A DNA stretch of 64,000 nucleotides from Thalassolituus sp. UBA674 (GCA_002298335.1 DBNK01000017.1:62001-126000), one strand, 5' to 3'. Numbered from the stretch's first letter, positions 47,453 to 56,635 are shown. Translations and numbers: made by a program. The notes: generated by a model not told the origin, from the letters alone.

Positions 47453-49060
47453 ATGACGCAATTAAAAATTCCGGATCTGGGCGGTGCACACGACGTGGAA
47501 GTCATCGAAGTGCTGGTGCACGAAGGTGACAGCGTTGAGGTTGAGCAGGCCCTGATCGTACTGGAAACCGACAAAGCCTCAATGGAAATCCCGGCGGAAA
47601 GTGCGGGTGTGATCGAGAAACTGCTGGTGAAGGTCGGCGATAAAGTGAATGCCGGCGATGCCATGGCCGAAATCAGTGGTGGTTCGTCTGCAGCCCCCAC
47701 TGTGACGGAAACCCCGGCAGAGCCAGCCGCCAGTGCAGAGCCAGAACCAGAGCCTGAAGATGAGAGCACTGCTGCACCGTCCGGTGAAGCAGAGTCCGTC
47801 ACCATCGAAGTACCTGATCTTGGCGGTGCCAGTGATGTCGATGTGATTGAAGTGCTGGTGCGCCCCGGCGACAGCGTCGATGCCGAGCAGGGTATTATCG
47901 TGCTGGAGACCGACAAGGCCAGTATGGAAATCCCGGCGGGTAAGGCCGGTACGGTGGAAGAACTGCTGGTCAAACTGGGTGACAAGGTCAGCCAGGGTGA
48001 TCCTATGGTGAAGTTGCTGGCGCAGGCCACAGGTTCAGCACCGGTGAAAGCAGTGGCAAAAGCCCCGGAAAAACCCGCCGGGGCGCCAGCTGCTGCCAAA
48101 GCACCGGAGAAAAAACCCTCTGCTCCCGCCCCCGCTCAGTCGGCTATCGCCACTCAGGAAACTCCGGCGTCGAAAATTCACGCCGGTCCGTCCGTGCGCA
48201 AACTGGCACGAGAATTCGGCGTCGACCTGTCTCTGGTCAAACCGTCCGGGCCCAAGAGCCGCATTCTCAAAGACGATGTGCAGGCGTTTGTGAAAGAGCG
48301 CATGAACAGCCCGGTGGCCAGTGGTGGCAGTGGTATTCCTGCCGTGCCCAAAGTCGATTTTGCCAGCTTTGGTCCGGTGACGACCGAGCCACTGAACAAC
48401 ATCAAGCGCGCCACGGCCAAGGCGATGACCATCGCGTCACTGAATGTGCCGCAGGTCACGCAGTTTGATCAGGTGGATATCACCGATCTGGAAGCCTTCC
48501 GCAAAGCGCAGAACGGCAAACAGAAAGACGTGAAATTCTCCATCGTTCCCTTTGTGATGAAAGCCATGGCACAGGCGATGAAGGTGTACCCGACGTTCAA
48601 TTCCTCTCTGTCCGAAGATGGTGAGTCACTGATTATGAAGGGCTACATTCACATCGGCGTGGCGGTTGATACTCCGAAAGGCCTGCTGGTGCCCGTCATC
48701 CGTGATGTGGACAAAAAGTCGGTGACTGAAATCGCTCAGGACCTGGCGGAGAAAGCCGAACTGGCCCGCATCGGCAAGCTGGGTCTGAATGACATGCGCG
48801 GTGGCTGTATGTCGTTATCCAGTCTCGGTGGTGTTGGCGGTACGGCCTTCACGCCGATTGTGAACCCGCCGGATGTGGCGATTCTCGGTCTTTCCAGGGC
48901 TGAGATGAAACCCGTCTGGGATGGCAGTAACTTTGTCCCCCGTCTGATGCTGCCAACCTCATTGTCTTACGACCACCGCGTCATCGACGGCGCTGAAGCC
49001 GCGCGTTTCAGCCGCCTGCTGGCGGGCTATCTTGAAGACCTGCGCGAACTGCTTATCTGA
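47453..49060 (+). CDS. aceF: Pyruvate dehydrogenase E2, dihydrolipoyl acetyltransferase
   Basis: Core subunit that transfers acetyl from lipoate to CoA. The 536-residue protein starts MTQLKIPDLGGAHDVEVIEV at 47453 and has two lipoyl domains (lysine in ETDKASMEIP twice, about residues 45 and 165), Pro/Ala-rich linkers, a peripheral E1/E3-binding domain (HAGPSVRKLAREFGVDLSLV) and the catalytic domain ending in SYDHRVIDGAEAARF with the HxxxDG motif. No lpd (E3) gene follows; an MCP gene does. Confidence 0.96.
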   Translation: MTQLKIPDLGGAHDVEVIEVLVHEGDSVEVEQALIVLETDKASMEIPAESAGVIEKLLVKVGDKVNAGDAMAEISGGSSAAPTVTETPAEPAASAEPEPEPEDESTAAPSGEAESVTIEVPDLGGASDVDVIEVLVRPGDSVDAEQGIIVLETDKASMEIPAGKAGTVEELLVKLGDKVSQGDPMVKLLAQATGSAPVKAVAKAPEKPAGAPAAAKAPEKKPSAPAPAQSAIATQETPASKIHAGPSVRKLAREFGVDLSLVKPSGPKSRILKDDVQAFVKERMNSPVASGGSGIPAVPKVDFASFGPVTTEPLNNIKRATAKAMTIASLNVPQVTQFDQVDITDLEAFRKAQNGKQKDVKFSIVPFVMKAMAQAMKVYPTFNSSLSEDGESLIMKGYIHIGVAVDTPKGLLVPVIRDVDKKSVTEIAQDLAEKAELARIGKLGLNDMRGGCMSLSSLGGVGGTAFTPIVNPPDVAILGLSRAEMKPVWDGSNFVPRLMLPTSLSYDHRVIDGAEAARFSRLLAGYLEDLRELLI

Positions 49061-49098
49061 TTCTTACCCGGGTTGTACAAAAACTGTACAGACTGCGC

Positions 49099-49117
49099 CG
49101 TGCCGGTTTCCGGTGCG
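49099..49117 (+). terminator. Weak hairpin after aceF
   Basis: CGTGCCGG-TTT-CCGGTGCG forms an 8-bp stem with two G-U pairs, followed by a mixed stretch containing CTATTCTTTC. A second small dyad TGTACA-AAAAC-TGTACA lies at 49074-49090. It is a possible terminator; the U-run is imperfect. The rest of 49118-49312 is the AT-rich upstream region of the chemoreceptor gene. Confidence 0.4.
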
Positions 49118-49312
49118 GTGCTATTCTTTCAGAGTGAATGTAATTTCTGTGCTCAGGGAAGCTCTGAAAACAGGCACCTGAAATACCCGGAAAGTTTAAT
49201 ACTTAAATATTAATTCTCCGGCTATGTAAATCGTATGGCATAGGCTAGATTTTATAAGTCGCAATTAGAATACGCCTTAATTGTCGTCTTATGACACTAT
49301 TCGGAGGTTCCG

Positions 49313-51649
49313 GTGAACATCAAATTCAAGGTGACCCTGGGGGTCAGTGCGCTAGCCTGTCTCAGTGCGTTAATAACCGGTCTGGTGATTTCGTCTGCGG
49401 TTAAAGAAGAAGTGGGCGTTGCACTGGAACATGCCGCCGAGAAAGAGCTGGTTGCCGTGCGCAACAATACCCGCAGCCATATTGAAGGTCTGTTCCACAT
49501 GGTGCGGGAACAGGTGATTACGTTCTCTCAGGACCCGACCGTCCAAGATGCCATGCGCAACTTCAAAAACGGTTACAACTTTTATACGCGCAATACCCAG
49601 GCAGATACCACCAGGCAGCTGGACGAGCTGAAAACTTACTACCACAACGAATTTAACAAGAAGTACCAGGATAACAACCCCCATAAGACCATCCAGCCAG
49701 AGAATCTCTATTCAGGATTGCACCCGGAAGCCGTTGCCCTGCAGCACCTCTTCATATACGAGAACCCGAACCCGCTGGGTGAAAAAGATGTCTGGGTTGA
49801 TGCCGGTAATCAGAGCGATTACGCCTTTACCCATGAAAAGTTTCACCCGGTGTTCCGGAACTACCTGAAGCATTTTAAATACTACGACATTTTTCTGGTC
49901 GATCACCGCACCGGTAATATGGTGTATTCCGTATTTAAAGAGCTGGATTTCGCCACTTCGCTCACTGAAGGGCCTTACCGTGATTCCGGACTGGCGCAAG
50001 CCTTCAGCAAGGCCAAAGACCTTCCGGATGGCGAAGCCTTTATGACGGATTTTGCTCCTTATACGCCCTCGTACGAAGCACCGGCATCCTTCATAGCGAC
50101 GCCAATTTATCAACAGGGCCGTCAACTGGGCGTGCTGATCTTCCAGATGCCGGTCGACCGTATCAACGCCATCATGTCACATGATCAGGACTGGGAGAGC
50201 AGTGGTCTGGGCAAGACCGGGGAGTCTTACCTGGTGGGTGCTGACCTGACCATGCGCAGCATCAGCCGTCAGATGGCAGAAAATCCTCAGGCTTATCAGG
50301 CCAGCCTGGAAGAAGAGGGCGTTGATACGGATATTATTGATCACATTATGTCGGTGAACAGTAATATCAATTACCAACCGGTGACGCATGCGGCGGCGGA
50401 TCTGGGGGTACGCGGTGACACCGGATTCACAGAAATTATGACCTACCGGGGTGAACGGGCGCTGGCGGCCTATTCTCCGCTGGACATCAAAGACGTACAG
50501 TGGGGGCTGGTTGCTCAGATTGACGCGTCCGAAGCCTTTGCCCCGGCGGCGGTCATCAACAGAACCATTCTGGAGATCTCGGCCACGGTCATTCTGGGAG
50601 CACTGGTTATTTCGTCTCTGGGAGCCTGGTTACTGGCCGGGCGGATTACCGGGCCCATCCGTAAGCTCAGCCGCATGCTGAAAAACGTGACCGGCAATAC
50701 GGATCTGACGCTGCGCCTGAACAATAATGCAGCGGATGAAACCGGTTCGGCCAGCCGCGCGCTGAATAACATGCTCGAAAGCTTCTCCGGCATTCTGTCA
50801 TCCATCCGTGAGACATCCGACCGTATGGCCAGCACCGCCGGACAGATGGCCGCTGCCAATGAACAGAGCCAGCAGAATGTCAGCCGCGGCAACGACGAAC
50901 TGCATAAGGTCTCCGATTTTCTGGTGACCTCAATGACCGAAATGAGCAGTGCCATTACCGAGATCAGTGGCAACTCGGGTGAGGCTGCGGGCAGTGCGAG
51001 TCAGGCTCGGGAGTCGTCCGATCAGTGTCTGGACATGATGCAGGCGTCTGTGACTTCACTGAACCAGTTAACCGAGTGCATCCGTAATTCGTCGGAAGTG
51101 ATTCACCGTCTGGATGCCGGCAGCCAGGATATTGTGCAGGTGCTGGAAGTGATCAGCAGTATTGCCGAGCAGACTAACCTGCTGGCCCTGAACGCGGCCA
51201 TTGAAGCGGCCCGGGCGGGAGAACAGGGGCGTGGCTTTGCTGTGGTGGCAGATGAAGTACGCTCACTGGCGCAGCGTACCCAGCAGTCTACCGCCGGTAT
51301 TCAGGAGATCATTACCCAATTCCGTACTGGCACCCAGCAGGCTGTGGAACATATGGAGCGCAGTCAGACGGAAGTGGCCAACACCGTGGAGCTGACGGGT
51401 AAAACCCGTGAAGGGCTGAAGGCGATTGCTGAGCAGTCAGACCGCATTGCCCGGGTTGTTGAGGATGTAGCGGGCGCCACCCGTGATCAGGAGAAAGTGG
51501 CGCAGGAAGTCAGCCGTCATGCGGCCATGATCAACGACATGCTGAGCAGCACCATCGAGGCCATGACTCAGTCGTCCAACGTCAGCGACGAGTTGCAGCA
51601 GATGTCGAAACACCTGAAAGACGAAGCCAGCAAATACCGGGTTTCCTGA
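49313..51649 (+). CDS. Methyl-accepting chemotaxis protein (dCache-like sensor)
   Basis: A transmembrane chemoreceptor signalling to CheA. GTG 49313 follows GGAGGTTCCG. The 778 residues contain TM1 (about 5-28), a large periplasmic region of nearly 390 residues with double-Cache features (ESYLVGADLTMRSISRQM; VRGDTGFTEIMTYRGERALAAYSPLDIKDVQWGLVAQIDASEAF), TM2 (about 420-445), a HAMP domain (RITGPIRKLSRMLKNVTG) and the MCP signalling hairpin (ISSIAEQTNLLALNAAIEAARAGEQGRGFAVVADEVRSLAQRTQQST). There is no C-terminal CheR-docking pentapeptide. Ligand unknown. Confidence 0.94.
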   Translation: MNIKFKVTLGVSALACLSALITGLVISSAVKEEVGVALEHAAEKELVAVRNNTRSHIEGLFHMVREQVITFSQDPTVQDAMRNFKNGYNFYTRNTQADTTRQLDELKTYYHNEFNKKYQDNNPHKTIQPENLYSGLHPEAVALQHLFIYENPNPLGEKDVWVDAGNQSDYAFTHEKFHPVFRNYLKHFKYYDIFLVDHRTGNMVYSVFKELDFATSLTEGPYRDSGLAQAFSKAKDLPDGEAFMTDFAPYTPSYEAPASFIATPIYQQGRQLGVLIFQMPVDRINAIMSHDQDWESSGLGKTGESYLVGADLTMRSISRQMAENPQAYQASLEEEGVDTDIIDHIMSVNSNINYQPVTHAAADLGVRGDTGFTEIMTYRGERALAAYSPLDIKDVQWGLVAQIDASEAFAPAAVINRTILEISATVILGALVISSLGAWLLAGRITGPIRKLSRMLKNVTGNTDLTLRLNNNAADETGSASRALNNMLESFSGILSSIRETSDRMASTAGQMAAANEQSQQNVSRGNDELHKVSDFLVTSMTEMSSAITEISGNSGEAAGSASQARESSDQCLDMMQASVTSLNQLTECIRNSSEVIHRLDAGSQDIVQVLEVISSIAEQTNLLALNAAIEAARAGEQGRGFAVVADEVRSLAQRTQQSTAGIQEIITQFRTGTQQAVEHMERSQTEVANTVELTGKTREGLKAIAEQSDRIARVVEDVAGATRDQEKVAQEVSRHAAMINDMLSSTIEAMTQSSNVSDELQQMSKHLKDEASKYRVS

Positions 51650-51658
51650 GAACCCGGC

Positions 51659-51991
51659 TTACTCATCCGGCCAGAAGCGGCGGCTCAGCAAGCGACCACC
51701 GTCACTGATGGCCACGCCTTCTTCCTGCAGCCGTGCACGTTGTCGTTCAAAGGCCGGGCTCTCTGGCGGAAACGACAGCTTGCCGCTTGCCCCCATCACC
51801 CGGTACCAGGGCAGGCGCGATCCCTGCGGCAGTTGTGACAGCTGCCTGCCCACCCAGCGTGCCCGCCCGGGCAGACCGGCCAGCGCCGCAAGGCGACCAT
51901 AACTGGTCACCTGGCCACAGGGTATGGCGGCGAGCGCCAGCCACAGCCGTTCTTCGGCGGTCGGTTGCTGCGCAGCGCGGGTTTCCGGCAT
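51659..51991 (-). CDS. Alkyltransferase-like protein (MGMT-like, no catalytic cysteine)
   Basis: The 110-residue protein (PTAEERLWLALAAIPCGQVTSYGRLAALAGLPGRARWVGRQLSQLP) is the DNA-binding part of the O6-alkylguanine-DNA alkyltransferase fold. The active-site PCHRV is replaced by PWYRV (residues 61-65), so it cannot accept alkyl groups. Such ATL proteins bind O6-alkylguanine and hand it to nucleotide excision repair; E. coli-type ATLs usually have PWHRV. ATG 51991 lies 5 nt after the stop of the upstream monooxygenase gene, so the two are probably cotranscribed. Confidence 0.9.
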   Translation of the reverse strand: MPETRAAQQPTAEERLWLALAAIPCGQVTSYGRLAALAGLPGRARWVGRQLSQLPQGSRLPWYRVMGASGKLSFPPESPAFERQRARLQEEGVAISDGGRLLSRRFWPDE

Positions 51992-51996
51992 GACGC

Positions 51997-53442
51997 TTAC
52001 TTGTCGTAAGTCAGCTCTTTGGCACCGAAGCTGCTCAGCTTCATCGACAGCCAGTCTTTGACATAGCTCTGATTCAGCTTCCATGGGCCTTCTTCACCCT
52101 GCAGCGGCAGCTGGTCACGGGCACGGCTGACGTAACCTGAGCTGAGGTCGAGGAAAGATTTCTTCGCCATGGCCGGGTTGTCGTTTACCGGTATCACTGA
52201 CTTATAGCCTTTTTTGTCCATGTATTTGATCAGACCGCAGAAGTACTCGGCAATCAGGTCGGCTTTCAGCGTCCAGGAGGCGTTGGTATAGCCAAAGATC
52301 ATGGCCGCATTCGGAATGCCTTCAAACATCACGCCGCGGTAACTCATCTTATCTGTGATATCGAACGGCTGACCGTCGATGGTGATGTTCACCTTGCCAA
52401 GCAGCTGAATGTTCAGGCCGGTAGCGGTGATGATGATGTCGGCTTCGAGTACTTCGCCGGACTTCAGCAGAATGCCGTTTTCAACAAAACGGTCGATGTG
52501 GTCGGTGACGACTTCAGCTTTACCCTTGCGGATGGACTTGTACAGGTCACCGTTCGGTACCACGCACAGACGCTCATCCCATGGGTTGTACTTAGGCGTG
52601 AAGTGCGTCATGTCAAAACCTTCCGGCAGGAACTTGCGGTTCAGGTGGAAGATCATGCTGCGCGCTTTGGCCGGGAAACGACGGCAGTAATTGAAGAAGG
52701 TGTAGGTCAGGAAAAGGTTACGCATGCGTACCAGGGTGTACACCACTTTTTCTGGCAGGAACTTGCGCAGACCAATGGCGACATGGTCTTCCAGCGGCAT
52801 CGGAATAATGTAGGTCGGCGAACGCTGCAGCATAGTGATTTTGCTGACCTCTTTGGCCATGGATGGAATCAGGGTGACGGCCGTTGCGCCGGAACCGATG
52901 ACCACAACCTTCTTGTCTTTGTAGTCCAGACCTTCCGGCCAGTGCTGCGGGTGAACCAGAGTGCCTTTGAAATCATCCCGGCCTTCAAAATGCGGGGTGA
53001 AGCCTTCGTCGTAATTGTAGTAACCGGTGCAGCCAACCATGTAGCTGGAAGTGAAGGTACGCAGTTCACCATTCACCTCTGCGGTGACCTGCCACAGCGA
53101 CGACTCACTGTCCCAGTTGGCGGATTTCACCTTATGGTTAAAGCGGATTTTGTCCGTGACATTGTGTTCTGCTGCGGCGTCGGTGATGTACTGACGGATG
53201 TCGCTGCCATCGGCAATGCCGTTGCTTTTTTTCCAGGGTTTGAACTTGTAGCCCAGAGTGAACATGTCCGAGTCGGAACGGATGCCCGGGTAACGGAACA
53301 GATCCCAGGTACCGCCCATGGCGGCACGGCCTTCGAGAATAGCGAAGGTCTTGCCGGGACATTCCCGTGTCACATGGCAGGCCATACCGATACCGGATAA
53401 ACCGGCCCCAACGATCAGAATGTCAAAATGTTCGGTCGACAT
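51997..53442 (-). CDS. Flavin-containing monooxygenase, AlmA/EthA-like
   Basis: FAD/NADPH monooxygenase of the Baeyer-Villiger/AlmA group. The 481 residues show the FAD motif ILIVGAGLSGIGMACHV, GGTWDLFRYPGIRSDSDMFTLGYKFKPW, the BVMO-type fingerprint FKGTLVHPQHWPEG, and the NADPH fold KKVVVIGSGATAVTLIPSM. Similar proteins include AlmA, linked to long-chain alkane oxidation in Acinetobacter and Alcanivorax, and mycobacterial EthA. The GGTWDLFRYPGIRSDSDM stretch occurs in both groups, so the substrate (alkane, ketone or aldehyde) is open. It is followed by the ATL gene. Confidence 0.87.
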   Translation of the reverse strand: MSTEHFDILIVGAGLSGIGMACHVTRECPGKTFAILEGRAAMGGTWDLFRYPGIRSDSDMFTLGYKFKPWKKSNGIADGSDIRQYITDAAAEHNVTDKIRFNHKVKSANWDSESSLWQVTAEVNGELRTFTSSYMVGCTGYYNYDEGFTPHFEGRDDFKGTLVHPQHWPEGLDYKDKKVVVIGSGATAVTLIPSMAKEVSKITMLQRSPTYIIPMPLEDHVAIGLRKFLPEKVVYTLVRMRNLFLTYTFFNYCRRFPAKARSMIFHLNRKFLPEGFDMTHFTPKYNPWDERLCVVPNGDLYKSIRKGKAEVVTDHIDRFVENGILLKSGEVLEADIIITATGLNIQLLGKVNITIDGQPFDITDKMSYRGVMFEGIPNAAMIFGYTNASWTLKADLIAEYFCGLIKYMDKKGYKSVIPVNDNPAMAKKSFLDLSSGYVSRARDQLPLQGEEGPWKLNQSYVKDWLSMKLSSFGAKELTYDK

Positions 53443-53669
53443 GAGTTCCCCTTTCCGACGTCTTTATAGTTCCTGTTTACAGCCCTGTGTTCTGCTGGCA
53501 GAACAGGCCCGGGCACAGGCTGGATAATGTCCGGCTGCACGGGCAATGAAACGTATGCCGCTGCAGGCGGTCTGTAGTCTGACGGCTGCGAACGGTCTAA
53601 TCAAGCGCCAGCCCTTGCATCTCGTTGATGAGACCCCATATACACCTGATATTCTCGTGCGGAGTGTCC

Positions 53670-54164
53670 ATGCCTTTATTCATTCTCTTTGTCATTATTC
53701 CTGTCATCGAAATCACTGTGCTGATCAAAGTGGGCGGCTTTCTTGGCCTGTTTCCCACCATTGGCCTGATCCTGCTGACCGCCATGATCGGCGTGACTCT
53801 GCTGCGGGTTCAGGGGCTCAGTACCCTGATGCGCGCCAGTGAAAGCATGCAGCGCGGCGGACTGCCCGCCAAAGAAATGGCCGAAGGTTTCCTGCTGGCA
53901 CTGGCCGGGGCCCTGTTGCTGACCCCGGGATTTGTGACCGACACGTTCGGCTTTCTGCTGCTGACCCCGGGCATCCGCAGTCAGCTGGCGACCAAAATCC
54001 TCAGGCTGGCGTTGCAGAAGGGCACCATCGTTGGTGGCAGCATGGGTGGGATGAATATGGGCCGCGGCCCGTTTGAGCCCGGAGAGGGCGATGATCAGCG
54101 CCCCGGGCCGGAGCGTCGTGGCCCCGGCGATGTGATCGAAGGTGAGTACCGCCGCGAAGACTGA
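53670..54164 (+). CDS. fxsA: FxsA family membrane protein
   Basis: FxsA is a cytoplasmic-membrane protein whose overproduction relieves exclusion of phage T7 by F plasmid; its physiological role is unknown. The 164-residue protein has MPLFILFVIIPVIEITVLIKVGGFLG, a second hydrophobic segment TIGLILLTAMIGVTLLRVQG, and ALAGALLLTPGFVTDTFGFLLLTPGIR, with a Gly/Pro/Arg/Glu-rich tail. ATG 53670 follows GGAGTGTCC; an earlier ATG at 53625 adds atypical residues. The fxsA-groES-groEL order is common in gammaproteobacteria. Confidence 0.92.
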   Translation: MPLFILFVIIPVIEITVLIKVGGFLGLFPTIGLILLTAMIGVTLLRVQGLSTLMRASESMQRGGLPAKEMAEGFLLALAGALLLTPGFVTDTFGFLLLTPGIRSQLATKILRLALQKGTIVGGSMGGMNMGRGPFEPGEGDDQRPGPERRGPGDVIEGEYRRED

Positions 54165-54193
54165 ATTGCTTCAAAAAATTTTTCCGGGCGGGT

Positions 54194-54222
54194 GTTGAAA
54201 TCTGGTGGCAGCCCCCCATAAA
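54194..54222 (+). promoter_or_regulatory. Heat-shock (sigma-32) promoter of groESL
   Basis: GTTGAA (54194-54199), a spacer of about 14 nt and CCCCATAAA (54214-54222) match the sigma-32 consensus (CTTGAA, 13-15 nt, CCCCATnT). It lies about 100 nt before groES. The match was made by eye. Confidence 0.75.
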
Positions 54223-54324
54223 CAGAACTGCATTGCCTGACGCCACTTTCATCTGCACAGATTCTGAAAGCGAGGCGGGGCCTTTAACCTGAAACAAGTG
54301 CTTACTTATCGGAGAGAGCTTGAA

Positions 54325-54618
54325 ATGAAAATCCGTCCTTTACACGATCGCGTCGTAGTCCGTCGCAAGGAAGAAGAGCAGACCACAGCAGGTGGCATCC
54401 TGCTGCCGGGTTCCGCGGCTGAAAAACCGAATCAGGGCGAAGTGGTAGCCGTCGGTACTGGTAAGGTTCTGGATAACGGTGATGTGAAAGCCGTTGCAGT
54501 CAGCGTTGGCGATACCGTTATCTTCGGCAAGTACTCCGGCTCTAACACCATCAAACTGGGTGGTGAGGAACTGCTGATCCTGAACGAAAGCGAAATTTAC
54601 GGCGTTCTGGAAGACTGA
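54325..54618 (+). CDS. groES: Co-chaperonin GroES
   Basis: The heptameric lid of the GroEL folding chamber. The 97-residue protein MKIRPLHDRVVVRRKEEEQTTAGGILLPGSAAEKPNQGEVVAVG includes the mobile loop with hydrophobic GGILLPG. ATG 54325 follows GGAGAGAGCTTGAA. It is 49 nt before groEL in the heat-shock operon. Confidence 0.98.
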   Translation: MKIRPLHDRVVVRRKEEEQTTAGGILLPGSAAEKPNQGEVVAVGTGKVLDNGDVKAVAVSVGDTVIFGKYSGSNTIKLGGEELLILNESEIYGVLED

Positions 54619-54667
54619 TTCACCCGTCTTCCCCTGTGCTAACTAACGAATTCAAAAGGTAAACATC

Positions 54668-56302
54668 ATGGCTGCTAAAGAAGTTAAATTCGGTAATGAC
54701 GCCCGCACCAAAATGCTGGCGGGTGTAAACATTCTGGCTAACGCCGTTAAGGTAACCCTGGGCCCGAAAGGCCGTAACGTGGTTCTGGAAAAATCCTTCG
54801 GTGGTCCGGCCATCACCAAAGACGGTGTGTCTGTAGCGAAGGAAATCGAACTGGAAGACAAGTTCGAGAACATGGGCGCCCAGATGGTCAAAGAAGTGGC
54901 CTCTCAGGCCAACGATCAGGCTGGTGACGGTACTACCACGGCAACCGTTCTGGCGCAGGCCATTGTTAACGAAGGTCTGAAAGCCGTTGCTGCTGGCATG
55001 AACCCGATGGACCTGAAGCGCGGTATCGACAAAGCCACTGCGGCCGTTGTTGAAGCACTGAAAGAACAGGCCAGACCGTGTGAAGACGGCAAGTCGATCG
55101 CTCAGGTCGGTACCATCTCCGCCAACTCGGATGAAACCGTCGGTAAGATCATCGCCGAAGCGATGGAAAAAGTCGGTAAAGAAGGCGTGATCACCGTTGA
55201 AGAAGGCAAAGGCCTGGAAGACGAACTGGAAGTGGTTGAAGGTATGCAGTTCGACCGTGGCTTCCTGTCACCTTACTTCATCAACAACCAGGAAAAAATG
55301 GTTGCTGAACTCGAACATCCGCTGATTCTGCTGGTTGAGAAGAAAGTCGATAACCTGCAGGAGCTGATTCCGGTTCTGGAAAATGTGGCCAAATCCGGCC
55401 GTCCACTGCTGATCGTTGCGGAAGACGTGGAAGGCCAGGCTCTGGCGACTCTGGTGGTGAACAACCTGCGCGGTACCTTCAAAGTGGCTGCGGTTAAAGC
55501 CCCGGGCTTCGGTGACCGTCGTAAAGCCATGCTGCAGGACATCGCTGTTCTGACCGGTGGTAAAGTGATTTCTGAAGAAGTGGGTATGTCTCTGGAGACC
55601 GCTACTCTGGATATGCTGGGTACTGCCAAGCGCGTGGTCATCAGCAAAGAAAACACCGTGATCGTTGACGGTGCCGGTTCTGCAGATGACGTGAAAGTCC
55701 GCGTTGAACAGATCCGCGCTGAAATGGCAGCGTCTACTTCAGACTACGACAAAGAAAAACTGCAGGAACGTGTGGCCAAGCTGGCTGGCGGTGTTGCTGT
55801 GATCAAAGTCGGTGCCGGTTCTGAAGTGGAAATGAAAGAGAAGAAAGACCGCGTTGACGACGCTCTGCACGCGACCCGTGCTGCAGTAGAAGAAGGTGTG
55901 GTTGCCGGTGGTGGTGTTGCTCTGGTACGTGCCCTGACTCAGGTGAACGTCGTGGGTGACAACGAAGACCAGAACGTCGGTATTGCCCTGGCACTGCGTG
56001 CCATGGAAGCACCGATCCGTCAGATCGCTGGCAACGCCGGTGCTGAAGGTTCAGTGGTTGTCGACAAAGTGAAAGCAGGCACTGGTGCCTTCGGTTTCAA
56101 CGCCTCTACCGGTGAATACGGCGACATGCTGGAAATGGGTATTCTTGACCCGGCCAAAGTGACCCGTTCTTCCCTGCAGGCGGCTGCGTCTGTGGCTGGT
56201 CTGATGATCACCACCGAAGCCATGGTTGCTGAGATTCCGAAGGACGACGCGCCAGCGATGCCGGATATGGGTGGAATGGGCGGTATGGGCGGCATGATGT
56301 AA
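54668..56302 (+). CDS. groEL: Chaperonin GroEL
   Basis: The tetradecameric ATP-driven folding chamber. The 544-residue protein has AAKEVKFGNDARTKMLAGVN, the ATP site DGTTTATVLAQAI, GGGVALVRAL, and the flexible C-terminal Gly/Met tail MPDMGGMGGMGGMM. Length and motifs are normal. A structured intergenic repeat starts at the stop codon. Confidence 0.99.
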   Translation: MAAKEVKFGNDARTKMLAGVNILANAVKVTLGPKGRNVVLEKSFGGPAITKDGVSVAKEIELEDKFENMGAQMVKEVASQANDQAGDGTTTATVLAQAIVNEGLKAVAAGMNPMDLKRGIDKATAAVVEALKEQARPCEDGKSIAQVGTISANSDETVGKIIAEAMEKVGKEGVITVEEGKGLEDELEVVEGMQFDRGFLSPYFINNQEKMVAELEHPLILLVEKKVDNLQELIPVLENVAKSGRPLLIVAEDVEGQALATLVVNNLRGTFKVAAVKAPGFGDRRKAMLQDIAVLTGGKVISEEVGMSLETATLDMLGTAKRVVISKENTVIVDGAGSADDVKVRVEQIRAEMAASTSDYDKEKLQERVAKLAGGVAVIKVGAGSEVEMKEKKDRVDDALHATRAAVEEGVVAGGGVALVRALTQVNVVGDNEDQNVGIALALRAMEAPIRQIAGNAGAEGSVVVDKVKAGTGAFGFNASTGEYGDMLEMGILDPAKVTRSSLQAAASVAGLMITTEAMVAEIPKDDAPAMPDMGGMGGMGGMM

Positions 56303-56408
56303 AAATCTGTGCCTGAGGTTGGCTGGCCTTTGTTGTGTCTCGCTCGTTTGGATGTACCAAACGTCGCTTAACACGCCGCGGTCAGCCTGCCCTCAGAACA
56401 CAGATTTT
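56301..56408 (+). repeat. Intergenic inverted repeat directly after groEL
   Basis: Outer arms AAAATCTGTG (56302-56311) and CACAGATTTT (56399-56408) are perfect; CTGAGG/CCTCAG and GGCTG/CAGCC extend the stem inward. The centre is GTTTGG-ATGTA-CCAAAC (56346-56362), flanked by CTCGCTC and GTCGCTT. The design equals that of the repeats after rpsO and oadB; the arms are different. The left arm starts inside the groEL stop codon region. Confidence 0.8.
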
Positions 56409-56450
56409 GCGCCGTTGTCCGAGATGTGTTCGGACACAGCTTATTGATCG

Positions 56451-56479
56451 AAAGCGACCTTAGGGTCGCTTTTTTTTTT
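56451..56479 (+). terminator. Terminator of groESL
   Basis: AAAGCGACC-TTA-GGTCGCTTT followed by a total of about ten T. A hairpin TGTCCGA/TCGGACA (56416-56436) precedes it. Confidence 0.9.
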
Positions 56480-56635
56480 GCTGAAAAACAGGATGGTAGG
56501 GTGCACACTGTGCACCATAAATGAATTACACAGTATGTTCCGGGCTGAAGATCAGTCTGGCATGCCAACCTGAAGCCGGGCCTGAAAGTCCGGGAATAAA
56601 AGCCATTCTGGGTGTCTGCGGCAGAGGGAAAATGT

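Noticed and set aside
49201..49260. Sigma-28 (flagellar) promoter before the chemoreceptor gene
   Set aside because: A TAAA is present, but the sequence at the required distance does not match GCCGATAA.
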